A DNA stretch of 64,000 nucleotides from Tachypleus tridentatus (GCF_004210375.1 NC_134830.1:7750001-7814000); one strand, 5' to 3'; numbered from the stretch's first letter, positions 1 through 12,715 are shown. A program made the numbers and translations. The notes: a model not told the origin generated them from the letters alone.

Positions 1-344
1 AAATCAATTACAAAATCCAGGTCCCGTTAAAACATTTGGACAATCAATAAATATCTTTATAACGAACTACTTCAGTTACAAAACCCCAAATCCAAAACGT
101 TTAAATTGAACGCTGTATCGTTTGAAAGGTGATTATGAATGAAAATAGTTTGCTGCTAACTTCACTTTTAATCAAATATCGGTAAAAAAACATCATAATA
201 GTTATAGTAAAATATGTCACGTGTCTCGTGATGACGAATAAATGATGTACAATTATCGTAAGAAATCAAAAACTGTAAGTTTCTATTCGTACGCGAAGGA
301 CTCCAAATCGTTTTCAACTTCAGTTCTTTACCTTTTAATATGGG

Positions 345-700
345 TAAGTCATAGATGTTTTCAAAACAGGTTCTAAATCTATAGCTTCAATGTAAGTAAA
401 GCACAGATGTTTTTAATAAATGTTTTAAGTCTATAAATCCTAGCATGAGTAAACCATATGTTTTTAATAAATGTTTCAGGTCTATAAATCTCAACGTGAG
501 TACACCACAGATGTTTTTAATAAATACTTCAAGTCTATAAATCCAAGCATGGGTAAACCACAATTGTGTTCATACCGGTTATATGTATGAATCCAAGAAT
601 GACTAAATCACTTGTGTTAGCCATATACATTTCAAGTTTACGAATCCCGATTTGGGTAAACCACGTGTGTTATCAGTACATATTTCAGAGCTATAAGGTT
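345..700. repeat. Degenerate minisatellite, about 50-58 bp unit, ~7 copies
   Basis: Repeating pattern of gagtaaaccacagatg followed by tttttaataaatgtttcaag and tctataaatcc-aagcat. Units have drifted considerably, and the last two match only in their flanks. No coding content. Confidence 0.75.
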
Positions 701-979
701 TATTAAGAGCATATATCCTCAGTATAAGTAACAATGCATCAACAGTACTTTAGTCGTGATTTCTATATTTACATATGTTTATAAAAAGAAAATACAAGAA
801 AAACGCTCGACTTTTAAATTACAATTTCGTACGTTGTATCGTAATTACAGTTTTCTGCAATAGATGATGACTCTTTATACGCAAATTGTATTATAATTAA
901 TTTCTATTATTGTTTTTCATTAACCACAAAGCTGCATAAAAGGCTTTCTGCGGTCTGTCCGCCACGAATATCGAAACAA

Positions 980-1354
980 AGTTTCTATAGGTATATGTCC
1001 ACAGACATACTGTTTCTAGAGGTATATGTCCACAGACATACTGTTTCTATAGGTATATGTCCACAGACATACTGTTTCTATAGGTATATGTCCACAGACA
1101 TACTGTTTCTAGAGGTATATGTCCACAGACATACTGTTTCTAGAGGTATATGTTCACAGACATACTGTTTCTATAGGTATATGTCCACAGACATACTGTT
1201 TCTAGAGGTATATGTCCACAGACATACTGTTTCTATAGGTATATGTCCACAGACATACTGTTTCTATAGGTATATGTCCACAGACATACTGTTTCTAGAG
1301 GTATATGTCCACAGACATACTGTTTCTATAGGTATATGTCCACAGACATACTGT
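980..1354. repeat. 31-bp minisatellite, ~12 copies, hairpin-forming unit
   Basis: The unit is gtttctataggtatatgtcc followed by acagacatact. A/G variation occurs at one position (ctata/ctaga), with otherwise near-perfect copies. Each unit contains TATGTC-CACA-GACATA, a perfect 6-bp stem. Three units make 93 bp, which creates an apparent 126-residue reading frame that is not a gene. Confidence 0.95.
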
Positions 1355-1924
1355 TGTGCCACCGAGGAGTTTTGAAATAAATACTCTTACATGATGTAGC
1401 ACCAAGAATTGTAAAATTTCTTTTCATAAAAGCTTCTATTTCTTCAACGGCTTATGGTTAATGTTCAATACGTTTACCACATTTTCCAACTAGTTTATAT
1501 AACCCTTTAAATATACATGTATCGTTTGTTTCGTGTTTAGTCCGTATATTTAGTTTACGCTTGCATATTTTCAATTTTATTATATTCAAAGAACAGTTGG
1601 GTTGTTCCTCAATATAAAATGAATATTACAAGAAGTTTGGAATCTTGGATTAATTGTGGAGAAATCAAAGGCTCGATTGTACAGAAATATCGATTATCAG
1701 AGAGAACAGACGACATTTTTAATAATGAATATAAAGTGTAAATCCATCCCAGTTATCGAGACATACTGAACTATTTATTCTATCAGTGCTGCTGTAAGCG
1801 GTATTTTTATACTTCAGTTCAGGTATCTGTTATTTATATTGATGGTGAAGAATCTGCCTGAAATGATTAAAACACAAATACTATTGTACGAATATCAGTG
1901 AAATTATCAGCTGTGAAGGTTTTG

Positions 1925-2512
1925 GGTAATGAGTGGTTGATTTAGTTCGGGATATGAAAGATTAAAAGGTATTGAGTAATTAATGGTTGATTTAGTTCGG
2001 GATATGAAAGATTAAAAGGTATTGTGTAATTAATGGTTGACTCAATTAAATGTGTGAAAGATTAAAACGTATTAAGTAATGAGTAGCTGATTCAGTTCGG
2101 TGTGTGAAAGATTAAAAGGTATTGGTAATTAATGGTTGATTCAGTTCAATGTATAAAAGATTAAAAGGTATTGTGTAATTAATGGTCGACTCAATTCAAT
2201 GTGTGAAAGATTAAAACGTATTAAGTAATGAGTAGCTGATTCAGTTCGGTGTGTGAAAGATTAAAAGGTATTGGTAATTAATGGTTGATTCAGTTCAATG
2301 TATAAAAGATTAAAAGGTATTGTGTAATTAATGGTCGACTCAATTCAATGTGTGAAAGATTAAAACGTATTAAGTAATGAGTAGCTGATTCAGTTCGATG
2401 TATGAAAGATTAAATGTATTCAGTAATGAGTAGCTGATTCAGTTCGGTGTATGAAAGATTAAAAGGTATTGTGTAATTAATGGTTGACTCAATTCAATGT
2501 ATGAAAGATTAC
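1925..2512. repeat. 50-bp minisatellite, ~12 copies, with 149-bp higher-order unit
   Basis: The basic unit carries gtgtgaaagattaaaaggta and ttgtgtaattaatggttga. A three-unit block (aacgtattaagtaatgag, then ggtattggtaattaatgg, then ttgtgtaattaatggtcg) recurs at a spacing of about 149 bp between 2055 and 2360, so recent duplication involved trimers. Confidence 0.9.
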
Positions 2513-2934
2513 TCATCGCTGCTAGTTAAACTTATCTAATTTATTCAGTTAATCGATTGATAAGGAAATTTTCTAAACAAACTTGTACGTTAGATATAGA
2601 TCTCGAAATTTCTTTCCAATGCAGTTTATAGACATAGGTTTGCAAAACACAAGAGAATTTACTTTGTCGAAACTTCAGCATTACGGGAGAATATTTACCA
2701 AATAATCCAAAATAAATTACCAAACGATATAAGACGTTCGGGATACCACTATTAGAACTCTTTCAACAGAAAAATAACTTTTACGTTGTTTTTATTTTCC
2801 TCCCTTTAAGTCAAGAACTGTATGGTTAATAATTTATGTGGCATCTTTGAAAAATCTCTAAAAAATCAAGATAAATTAACAGAATCAAGTAAGAGTCAAC
2901 GCCTAGAAAAGTTGAAGCGCCTATTTAAAAACTG

Positions 2935-3062
2935 CTGTTTTGGTTTGTGTTTTTCGTATTGCAAAGCAACATCGGATTATCTGCTGAGTCTACCGAGGGG
3001 AATCGAACTCCTAGTTTTAGCATTGTAAATCTGTAGCCTTACCGCTGTACCAGCGGGGTATT
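2935..3062 (-). repeat. Short tRNA-headed SINE fragment
   Basis: In reverse complement it has a head like cgctggtacagcggtaaggc, an internal-promoter-like ggagttcgattcccctcgg and a tail cgatgttgctttgc. The same family appears at 25369-25482, 27444-27685, 31490-31570 and 35236-35320. It resembles a tRNA but has no intact cloverleaf. Confidence 0.6.
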
Positions 3063-3074
3063 ATTATGTTGGTG

Positions 3075-4990
3075 AGGCACAAAAATTTTTACTGAAATTA
3101 GTTTGATGATCATTAACTGGGTTTTAATTTTCTATTTGTTTCTCTCTGTCATCACTCGCGATACCTTGCTAGCTAATTGCCCTATAAATTCTAAGACATG
3201 TTCTTATAGACTGAGAATAGTTGAGAAGAGGGCAATTATAAATGAAACAAAACTTCCTTTTATAACAGCAGGAACTCTAAACCTAAGTTAGATAATATAA
3301 TGTTATATTTAAATTACGTCTATTTCTGAACATTTTGGAATTTTAATTGCCACAGCCAAAAAAGAAAAAAAGCAAATAAACAAATCATCGCACTCTGTTT
3401 TGTTTCTTTCTTTTCAACAAAATTAACGATCAATATTACGTTGTTTTAACCTTACCACAATTATTTGAATGCTGCTTTGAAACACCTAGCATAGAGGTGG
3501 TTCTGAGGTAGGCTTAAAGGATAATATCGCTAAAGGACAAAAATCGATACATGTGGTAAGCACAGCGCTGATATCCTATTCTGTTGCCCTGGCTAAAGAA
3601 AAAAAAGCATATATATATAATTTTTTTACTTTATATCAAATCAGTTTAAAAACAATGTAGGTTCTTAAAGTAGACGCCATAAGTTGTTACACTAATACGT
3701 TACTATTAGTATCCAACAGAGAGCGTTATGTTGTAACACCATGTAAACAAAAGCAAATTTATAAGCGTTCGTGATTGGTTGAATAAGTTGACAAATCAAT
3801 AGGACACGAAGACTGTTTTTGTCTGTTTTGTTTAGTGCTCGTGATTCGAGTTATTGTTAAATAATATTTGGCGAAGTTTTCTGGTATGTAAATATATAAT
3901 ATACGTGAATACACATATTTTTTCAAGATATTTTGGATGATTCAATTTGATTACTCTGAAAACAAATGTTAAAACTTGAAATTTTTATGTTACAATAAAA
4001 TTAAAAGTAATATACTATTAATATATATGTATTAGTATTAACATGACTTAATTAATCCAAGCTGTCGAAATTCAAACGAAAGTTATAGGCTTAGAATAAG
4101 CCTCAAGCGAAGAGAAATTCGATTATGGTGACCAAACTTTGTCCAAACTTTACAAACCAGGTAACACTCAAAGAGATATTATATACATTGTTTTATCAAC
4201 ATATATCAATTAATATTGGTTATAATGACACTGATGCTATACGATAGTAAGTGCTGCTACTAATAATACTATTGTACGAGTAGGAAATCTAGTTTTATAA
4301 TTTGTAAAAAGTGAAAATAATTTAACACTGTATAATGTCTATTAATGATTACTTAGGTGTTGAAATGAAATAAAAATTTCTCGTTAACTTTGTGAGTTTA
4401 ATACTGCTAACACTCTAGTGAAAATCTACACATTTTTTTTAAATGAACGCAAAAAGCATATCATATTAAATTGAATAAGATTCATATATCAAAATCTTAA
4501 TTGAAGTCCTAGAAAGAAGATGAAATCTGGGTACATGTTGGCTGTCTTGTGATCGTGGAAACTTGTATCTGTATATCAGTTCACACTTGTGCAATTTCTG
4601 TGAGATATATTGATCAATGAAATAAAAAATGCATTACATCTATTAATGGATGTTTGGCTGAAAAGTATATGTATATAACTATTAATACTATAAAAATAGT
4701 GGTCACTGAAGTTTATTGAAGATAGTTATAGTATAGTATAACTTAAATTAGACTGTGACAGTATATGGGCCAAATACCAGACACAGACGAATATTTGTAG
4801 CTCTTTAAGAGAATCCAAAGAGAACCCTGTGGGAAAGTAATGTGTGGTAGCAGTTTCTGTTTCTGTTAATATTTTTTTTACATTTTTCACTCATTGATTC
4901 AACAGAACACAATCTAAAAGTAATCAATTTTTGTTTAAAGGTAGGATATTGCTATCTGTAAACTACAGTTTAGTAAAAGTAAAACTGTTA
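3075..4990. other. AT-rich intergenic DNA, nothing recognised
   Basis: About 1.9 kb of AT-rich sequence with simple TA and T runs. No coding signature, tandem array or transposon motif was recognised on either strand. The 62-residue frame at 3103-3291 has a hydrophobic start but no splice or family support. Confidence 0.5.
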
Positions 4991-5059
4991 TGGTAAATTC
5001 AAAGTTATGAATTTGTAGTTGCATAATGATCTCTGTGATGATTTTGGATTTATAATTAG

Positions 5060-6135
5060 TTTAATATCATGTTTAGGGTCAACAAAGGACCTGTTGGTCA
5101 ATCTAGGCTGTCCATTATCTGAACTAAACCAAAAACTGTTAAATAAAAAATATGAAAATAAATTTGAAAACAGAACCTCAGGGCCAATCCTTATCATTCA
5201 TATAGGTTTCAATCATTTCCTTAAATTCTCTGGCTCCGCAACATTCAAATGCAACCCATTTCAAAAGCTAACCACTGTATTACAAAAATCAAACAGTCTT
5301 ACCTACCCTGCCAAAATTTGTACTTGTGTTTTCTAGTCCCACTATTCTCACTGGTAAGTATGAAAAAAATTTAAACCTTTCAATTAGACCCCACTAACTC
5401 TTCTTTTTTTTTAAAAAAACACAGTTTCATAAATCTTAACTTCTCCTCATGTGACATCCCTCCATCTCAAACACCATTCTAGTAACCCTCCTCTGAAACT
5501 TTTCCAACAATTCCATGTCTTTCTTGAGGTAAGAAGCCCAAGAATGAACACAATGTTTTGAAATGTGATGTAACCAGTTGCTTGTACAATGAAGTTATAA
5601 CCTTGTTAGCTTGTATTCAGTATTTCTGTAGATATAACCTGAAATCATATTTGTCCTACCACTAACAACAGCACACTGAGACTCATCACATCAAGATCCC
5701 TTTCTCACGTAACACTGTTAAGATTATTCCAATCCAAATTATAATTATGACAAACTACACGTAATAACTTGCATTTATTATAATTAAAATCCATCTTCCA
5801 TTTTTTTACCAAACTCAATAAATGATCTAAATCCTTTTGTAAACCAGAAGCATCCTTTCCACAGCAAGTAACACCCAACACCTTAATATCATCCACAAAT
5901 TTAAGTAATTTGACTCTTCCTTTATCTATGTGATTGATGTAAAAGTCCTAAAAGGGAACCCCAAAATACTCCACTCATGACATTAATCTAGCTAGATTGA
6001 CTGAACACATTTGTAACAGCCCTCAGCTTTTTTCTATCTAGCTTCTAACCAATTTGCTAATTTATCGACCACTCCTATACAGATAAATTTCTTTACAAGC
6101 CTTTATGTGGCACCTTGTCAAATTCTTTCTTTCCA
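5060..6135 (-). pseudogene. CR1-like reverse transcriptase core to C-terminus, broken
   Basis: Blocks in order are EFDKVPHKGL (about 6106-6127), INHIDKGRVKLLKFVDDIKV with the catalytic F-x-D-D box (about 5885-5915), LGVTCCGKDASGLQKDLDHL and WKMDFNYNKCKLL. Near 5.5 kb comes WASYLKKDMELLEKFQRRVT. The active-site box is FVDD rather than FADD. Stops and frameshifts are present throughout; the 3' end of the element is near 5.0 kb. Confidence 0.75.
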
Positions 6136-6229
6136 TCCAGGTACACCAACTCTACACATGTACCCTTGTTTACCTTCATTCTTCTCACATGTCAAGGAGG
6201 GTGACAAAGCCAGCTGTGTACTGTTTCAT

Positions 6230-6420
6230 ATCAGCTCCCACTCTGGTAGTGTTTAAACACATTTACAGAAACTGTTACAGATGGAAGATTGTTCCATTTA
6301 TTTACTATTCTTTGAGACAAAAAAACACTTCCAAAAATCCATCCTGGAACTCTGCTTATATATTTTATACTGGTGCCCTCTAGTGATAGAATCATTAACT
6401 AAAAGAAATCTTTAGCATTT
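6230..6420 (-). pseudogene. Displaced LINE C-terminal fragment
   Basis: The minus strand reads TRGHQYKIYK, then SQRIVNKWNNLPS at about 6282-6317. That is the typical end of CR1/L2-type ORF2. It sits between the RT entry motif (about 7.17 kb) and the FDKVPH core (about 6.11 kb), so the RT is interrupted by a piece of another copy or by a rearrangement. Confidence 0.6.
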
Positions 6421-6989
6421 TAATCCTTCAAAGTCTTACAACTTTTTAAAGACCTAAATTAAATCACACTTTCATTGATAGGTTTAAATAGAGTAAGGTT
6501 TAGTTTCTGTGACCTACTTTCATAAGAAAGACTGTGCTAACCTGTTAACATCCAAGAAAACCTTAAATGAACTTCTTCAGGTAGATATAAATATTTTTAA
6601 AGATGTGATATCATACTTGAATATTCCAGGTGAGGTCTGATTTGTACAACATTACAATGTTAACCAGGTAAGTTTCTTGTAATAATATTAGTTTTTCTTG
6701 TCTTTTTTTTTTCTCTAGTTTCAAATATTTCTTCTTTGATAATAGATCTAACTTGCCTGTCAAATAGGCCTTTAACTTCATGAGTTTTGTCTACTTTATT
6801 AAACAAATCATTCACTTTACTGATCATTTAGTCAAATTGATCCATCATATTCTCCATGGCTTTACCATTAGATCCAGTGATGTTTTCATCGTTTGAATTA
6901 TTAAGAGAAACGTATGGAAGTCTTGAGACACCCTCTATGTAGAACCAATTTGAACAGTAATCACAGGTCGGAGCTGGTGCCTCACATCA

Positions 6990-7500
6990 CACTATCTCAT
7001 TCTATTTACCACATAAGCCTTAACATTTTCAAAGAATATTTGTAAGAAAGTATTTTCTCTTACTAAAACCATGTTGACTAGTCAACTTTGGAAGTCATCT
7101 TTTATCAGACTTTCTAAAACGTTTCCCATAACTGATGTAAGACTAATGGGTCTGTAATTACTTGAACAAATTTTATCACATCCCTTGAGAAGAAGAGTTA
7201 CATTAGCTAATTTTCAGTCATCTGGTACTTGTTCACTATTTAAGAACTGACAAAAAGAAAACAGTAGTAAATGGCTCATATATCCAATCTTCAATCTTCT
7301 TCAAAACTCTTGGAGAAATATTATCAAACCTAGGAGACTTATTGTTTTTACAATTTCCCAATTTTTTTCTTAACCAGCTCAGAATTAAAACAGCCATCTT
7401 GCTTTCATCTATCAAGCGTTTGAAATGTGGAATACTGCTCAAATATTTGTTAATAAAAATCAAAGAAAAAGCAAAACTTAATTAACAATCCAGCCATCTC
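6990..7500 (-). pseudogene. CR1-like reverse transcriptase N-terminal fragment
   Basis: Minus-strand reading gives NNKSPRFDNISPRVLKKIED, then ANVTLLLKG and NYRPISLTSVMGNVLESLIK, the standard RT palm entry (K-S-P-G-P-D-N-I and NYRPISLTS). The Gly in SPGPD is changed to Arg. Frameshifts and stops follow. Confidence 0.8.
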
Positions 7501-7856
7501 ATAACTATAAGATACTGACTTTTCTTTATCACCCCTCAAGGGGTCAATCCCCCATTCTAACATTTTGTTTACACTTAATGTATATAAAAAAATCCTTACT
7601 GTTAAATTTAACGGTTTCACCTTTTTTCTTACATCATTATTTCTGGTTATTCCAATGTTTCACCAACTTTCTTAATATTCTATAATCTTCTAAGTGTTTT
7701 GTCATACCAGTCAATTTAAATTTCTTAAATTTGTAATATATAATATATAGTTCCATCATGTATACTTTTGGTGGACTAACTTACTTGTTTAGTTTTAGCT
7801 ACCCTTTTCTTTCTATAACGAATATGTTTATTTTGAATATTAAAAGTTTTCCACAT

Positions 7857-8762
7857 CCCATCAGTGTCTCCAGATAACTTGGTAATGAATATGTTTCAAT
7901 GTTTTCCACATACCATCAGTGTCTCCAGATAACTTAGTAATGAATATGTTTCAAAGTTTTCCACATCCCATTAGTGTCTCCAGATAACTTGGTAATGAAT
8001 ATGTTTCAAAGTTTTCCACATCCCATCAGTGTCTCCAGATAACTTGGTAATGAATATGTTTCAAAGTTTTCCACATCCCATCAGTGTCTCCAGATAACTT
8101 GGTAATGAATATGTTTCAAAGTTTTCCACATTCCATCAGTGTCTCCAGATAACTTGGTAATGAATATGTTTCAAAGTTTTCCACATCCCATCAGTGTCTC
8201 CAGATAACTTGGTAATGAATATGTTTCAAAGTTTTCAACATCCCATCAGTGTCTCCAGATAACTTAGTAATGAATATGTTTCAAAGTTTTCCACATCCCA
8301 TCAGTGTCTCCAGATAACTTAGTAATGAATATGTTTCAAAGTTTTCAACATCCCATCAGTGTCTCCAGATAACTTAGTAATGAATATGTTTCAAAGTTTT
8401 CCACATCCCATCAGTGTCTCCAGATAACTTGGTAATGAATATGTTTCAATGTTTTCCACATCCTATCAGTGTCTCCAGATAACTTAGTAATGAATATGTT
8501 TCAAAGTTCTCCACATCCCATCAGTGTCTCCAGATAACTTGGTAATGAATATGTTTCAATGTTTTCCACATCCCATCAGTGTCTCCAGATAACTTGGTAA
8601 TGAATATGTTTCAAAGTTTCCCACATCCCATCAGTGTCTCCAGATAACTTGGTAATGAATATGTTTCAAAGTTTTCCACATCCCATCAGTGTCTCCAGAT
8701 AACTTGGTAATGAATATGTTTCAAAGTTTTCCACATCCCATCAGTGTCTCCAGATAACTTGG
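7857..8762. repeat. 55-bp minisatellite derived from LINE coding sequence, ~16 copies
   Basis: The unit is ttttccacatcccatcagtg, tctccagataacttggtaat, gaatatgtttcaaag. In reverse complement the flanking single-copy LINE reads KLSGDTDGMWKTFN and then NKHIRYRKKRVAK. Each unit is KLSGDTDGMWKT joined to KHIHYQ, so the array grew from the endonuclease-RT linker of the CR1-like element. Copies are nearly identical. Confidence 0.9.
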
Positions 8763-8929
8763 CTGCCAGTTCACAACAGATCATTCTTGTTACATCCATT
8801 CAAAATTTTCTGTTTTGGAATTTGTAACCAAAATATCATTATTTCTCCATATGCAACAAAACATTGAACCTAATACAACATTGAACACTTGTACCCAGAT
8901 CTTCCCCAGTTTACACCCACTCTATCATT

Positions 8930-9560
8930 TCTATATTTAAAGTTAACAATAAATCTAAACTATCAATTTCTAGTAGGTTCTTTGACTAATAATAATAAAT
9001 AAATAATTGGTGAAAAAATCCATCCTGAATAGTTTCTAAAAACCTTTCTCTTCCATGGTTTGACTCCTAACGTTTCCCAGTTAGTATGTCTGAAATTAAA
9101 ATCATCCATAATTATGACTTCATTAACAACTGAAACCTTAGTCTTACTGTAAAGTTTCTCCCTAATTTTATCAGTTTCATCTGGTGGTCTGTAACAACTT
9201 TCCACTTAAAGCCTTTATTAACAGACACCCAAACTGATTCAGTTTTCTTCCTGTTATCTTTAATATCCTCAACTTCAACAAGATTTATCCCGTATCAAGC
9301 CAATTCTCTCCTCTCTTTAATACTCTTAACTAGCCTGTCATCAAAATCATCTATGTTTAACCATAATTCAGTTATTCTTATTACATCAAATCCCTACCAG
9401 TGTTCTAAAGTTCTGTTTTATTTGTTATACTTCTAACATTACAATAGGAACAATTAAGCCTATCCTTATAACTACCTCTGTACTCATTTCCTTTGCTGAA
9501 TGTTCCTCTGCACCTTTTTTCACATGTAGTTTTTCTGACCTTCACAACTGACTAGTCCTA
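8930..9560 (-). pseudogene. CR1-like ORF2 endonuclease fragment, broken
   Basis: Minus-strand blocks are CYRPPDETDKIREKLYSK, VVNEVIIMDDFNFRHTNWET and VKEPTRN. They match the apurinic-like endonuclease motifs (YRPP, xGDFN with G changed to D, and the EPTR segment) of CR1/L2 LINEs. Upstream, a weaker NVRSI-N-KTELRTLVG-like start and ESVWVSVNKGFKW complete the pattern. Several stops. Confidence 0.75.
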
Positions 9561-9599
9561 GTTTAAAACTTCCCTTACACTAGTGTTAATAGCTGTATA

Positions 9600-10440
9600 A
9601 AACAAGTTAGTTCCTACCATGCTTATATGTAAACCATCCACTCTAAAAGCTCCCTTCTCACATTAAACTAATACAACCAGTGAACAGCCTATCCTTAACT
9701 AGCCTAGCATTTAGTCCTAGTGACATAGCTATAATTTCATCCCAACAGTTAATTCTCAGCAATACCCTTGACACAATTAAGTTATGGAATTTTTCTTCAA
9801 ATGTCTTTATCAACCCTTTGTAGTCATCAGTTAGCTTCTCTGACTTACCTTTTCCTTTATCAAAGACTCTCAAGCTAGTGGTAAATGGAGCTAATGTTGT
9901 GTGGTGCACAACACATAAACAAAAATCGTAAAATTTATAATAAAGCCTATCTGAGCTTTCCATATATATGTATAAACCCTCTCCTTACTTATAGGCTCAT
10001 CAGTATTTTGTTCCCTTCAAACTGACAAAAATGGTATCACGTATCCTTCAATTGTGTCAGAACAGTAATTGCATCCATTGCATTAATGGGTAATTTGAAT
10101 TTCTTTTATGAGTTAACATTTTTTAATTGGGCCTGAGTGTTTAATATTAAAGAATTAAAATGTGTTATGGATGCATAAAGTGCTTGAGAACTAGTGCCCT
10201 TCTTCAGCAGCCCCTACATCTTTGTTAAATATCCTACTCTGTAAGTTATATCTTCCATACTGAGTAACATAAAGCCATAGACTATCCATATGTCTTGCGT
10301 GGAACCACCTGTAACTTCTTTATCATCCATATCCTTCTCTGACCATTTAGTTTTCCATCCTTCCAGTAGCTCTTCATCTGCAGTAGTCAAGGACTGAAAT
10401 TTGTTACTCAACAGATAGGTTTCTTCCAGCAAAGTTCACT
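9600..10440 (-). pseudogene. CR1-like ORF1 with SGNH esterase-like domain, broken
   Basis: Readable blocks are LRVFDKGKGKSEKLTDDYKG, LIKTFEEKFHNLIVSRVLLR, ALGLN-like MSLGLNARLVKD and, after a stop, FRVDGLHISMVGTNLFYTAI. The D-G-L-H is the C-terminal catalytic D-x-x-H block of SGNH/GDSL hydrolases, known in ORF1 of CR1-type LINEs. Upstream (10214-10432), a frame carrying WKTKWSEKDMDDKEVTGG is likely the ORF1 N-terminal part. Stops separate the blocks; no intact protein. Confidence 0.65.
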
Positions 10441-10744
10441 ACAACTTACTCTAATAGTACTCATACTAACTTCCTGTAAATCATTGTTAGCTGGTGTGTT
10501 CCCTGTATGTTTAAACTTCTGAAATTCTTCTGCCATTTCTCACAGTCTAAATTTCTCATCTGTAGCTTCCCACTTCTCCTTCAACGTACAAACTGTGTAT
10601 GAAAATTACACATCATCTTTACTAGCTACCTCACAAGTACATTCCAGTCCTGAGTTCCCAAATAACTCCCACCTATTATACCTAACAAACTGTGAATGCT
10701 TAACTCGTACACCACTATTAATGATTGTAATTGTAGCATGGAAA

Positions 10745-12525
10745 TAAATACTTCAATAATAAATACCAATAAGCTATTATCAACTCTGTTAAGCCTGACA
10801 TGTGATAATCAAACATATTATGTTATCACTACTTTGTCATAATACCAAAACAGTTAAGTTTGAATGACTGTTATTAATAGCACAGATGTTGCATTTAATT
10901 TCTAATGTGTATATTATTTTATTGTAAATAACATCTATGGGCCAACTGATTTGTTATCACTTTTTGTTTTTTAATAATCGTACATAAAGTTGAAGAACCT
11001 ACCATATGAAGGTTGTTGGTAGTTTAACTGTTGGTTTGATGTTTTATTGTGCCAAGCAACTAGGCTATCTGTGTCAAATATCTGGTAAAAAGTTAAAATT
11101 AAAATGAAATTATTAAAATTCATAAAAAGAAATTAAGGTAAAACAAAACAAAGTTTAATTTATAACTTAAAAACATAAATAGCATTAAAAAGGTCAATGG
11201 CCTTTGAAAACTAAAAACATTTGTAAGGTGGACAGTATTAACTTTTGATATCGTTTAATGTTTATATTACTTAAACTTGAATAGTCTTAGTGGCTGGATC
11301 AGAACCTGGAATCATAAAGCATGCATGGGTGACAGTTCTAAAGGTCATATGAGTGACACAGAGGTAGATAATTCTATGGTAAATGCAGTTGATAATTATA
11401 ACCACTGTACTAACATGTTTGTAAATGAAGTGAATGAATTCCCAATTGTACTCTTATTTTATAAAATAAGTAGTCCTTTTGTTGGACACGTCACTAGTTG
11501 AATACTTTGGTTTCATGGATCCAAGTATTACAGGGTATTTACTTCAGGACATCAGCCTTTCAGTATGCTGCACAATATTGTCAGTAAGAGCCGATTTCCA
11601 AAGTTAATGTCCGGTCGAAATGTAATTTTTATCATAGGATTTTAGTAAAAAAGGTTTAAACAAACCGTCAGTTGTAGAAATGCAGCTGGTTTCAGTTGTT
11701 TTCATGGTTAGGTAAATAAATATGAAATACAGATGGTGGAGGTACCACACACCATTCAATATTTATAAAATTAACAAAACAGTTAAAAGATAAAAAATAT
11801 ATATATATAAAACCTATGGTTTACATCTGTTAACATCATCAAGTATGTTTTTCTTTGATATATTTTTCTATATTCAGGTTTAGATATCATCTGAATTTTT
11901 ATGATATATATTTGAGATATACCTAAAGATATTTCATTTTGATTTGTGGATCACACTGATGGGCTTGGTAATATTTTTCTCTCTATATATGTTTCTACCA
12001 CCTCGATTTTTACATGTTCTTATTGGAAGAAGATCTTTCAAAGTGCATGTAGCAGTACAGTATGGAGTGGATAACGACTTGGTATATAGCAACAATTACT
12101 AATGTTTTATCATTGGTATGTTTAACAGTTATTGTCCACAGTTTATGTAATCAATTGTAATAGTGACAAACACTGTGAATAAACTAAACTTGATGGTAAT
12201 GTCTGATTGAAACCTATGGTGTCTCCTGTGTTCAGCCACTTCCTGTGCATAAAGAAGTCACAGATAACGTGGCTCAATAATCTGCACCTTTTATGGTCAG
12301 TCACTTCCCCTATACAAAGAAGTCACAGATAAAGTAACACGACAGCCTCTATCTCCCATGGTCAGTCAGTGGATATAACATTGTGTGTGCTTGGCCTCCT
12401 GTAATAGGTATAGCACTCCCATCATCTTTAAACTAAAATGTTAGAGCTGTAATATATTTAGTAAGGTTACATGATAATAATATCAACAAAAATAATTGAC
12501 TAGTAATTTTACCATTTTTTCTACA
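10745..12525. other. Intergenic DNA, no gene recognised
   Basis: AT-rich single-copy DNA. It contains a 74-residue plus-strand frame (11277-11501) without family resemblance and a (TA)n tract near 11800. A duplicated segment near 12.23-12.33 kb carries agtcacagataa about 80 bp apart. No splice-supported exon was seen. Confidence 0.45.
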
Positions 12526-12529
12526 GTTG

Positions 12530-12715
12530 TTAACAGGTAGACCACTCCTTACTTCAGGTAATATTGTGTCTCAACCCATAACATGGTATACAGTGCTTAG
12601 TAGGTATACCACTCCTTACTTCAGGTAATATTGTGTCTCAACCCATAACATGGTCTACAGTGGTTAGTAGGTATAGCACTCCTTACTTCAAGTAGTATTG
12701 TGTCTCAATCCATAA
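12530..12715. repeat. 67-bp minisatellite, left remnant (split by LINE insertions)
   Basis: About 2.7 units of aggtataccactccttactt, caggtaatattgtgtctcaa, cccataacatggtatacagt. The same unit resumes at 22571-22586 and 22877-22925, so the two LINEs and one SINE between them landed inside this array. Confidence 0.85.

Larger units (their letters stand above)
4990..10740 (-). mobile_element. CR1-like non-LTR retrotransposon remains (mosaic, decayed)
   Basis: On the minus strand, an ORF1 with an SGNH-hydrolase-like end (9.6-10.4 kb) is followed by endonuclease (about 8.9-9.5 kb), a linker expanded into a minisatellite (7.86-8.76 kb) and reverse transcriptase pieces (5.1-7.5 kb). All frames carry stops and shifts. 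It is probably not one simple copy: a C-terminal signature lies at 6.28-6.32 kb, upstream in transcript order of the RT core motif at 6.1 kb. The clade call (CR1/L2 group) rests on motif style and the esterase-like ORF1. Confidence 0.8.

Noticed and set aside
995..1375. 126-residue plus-strand frame
   Set aside because: Product of a 31-bp minisatellite: three reading phases alternate every 31 codons. No coding constraint.
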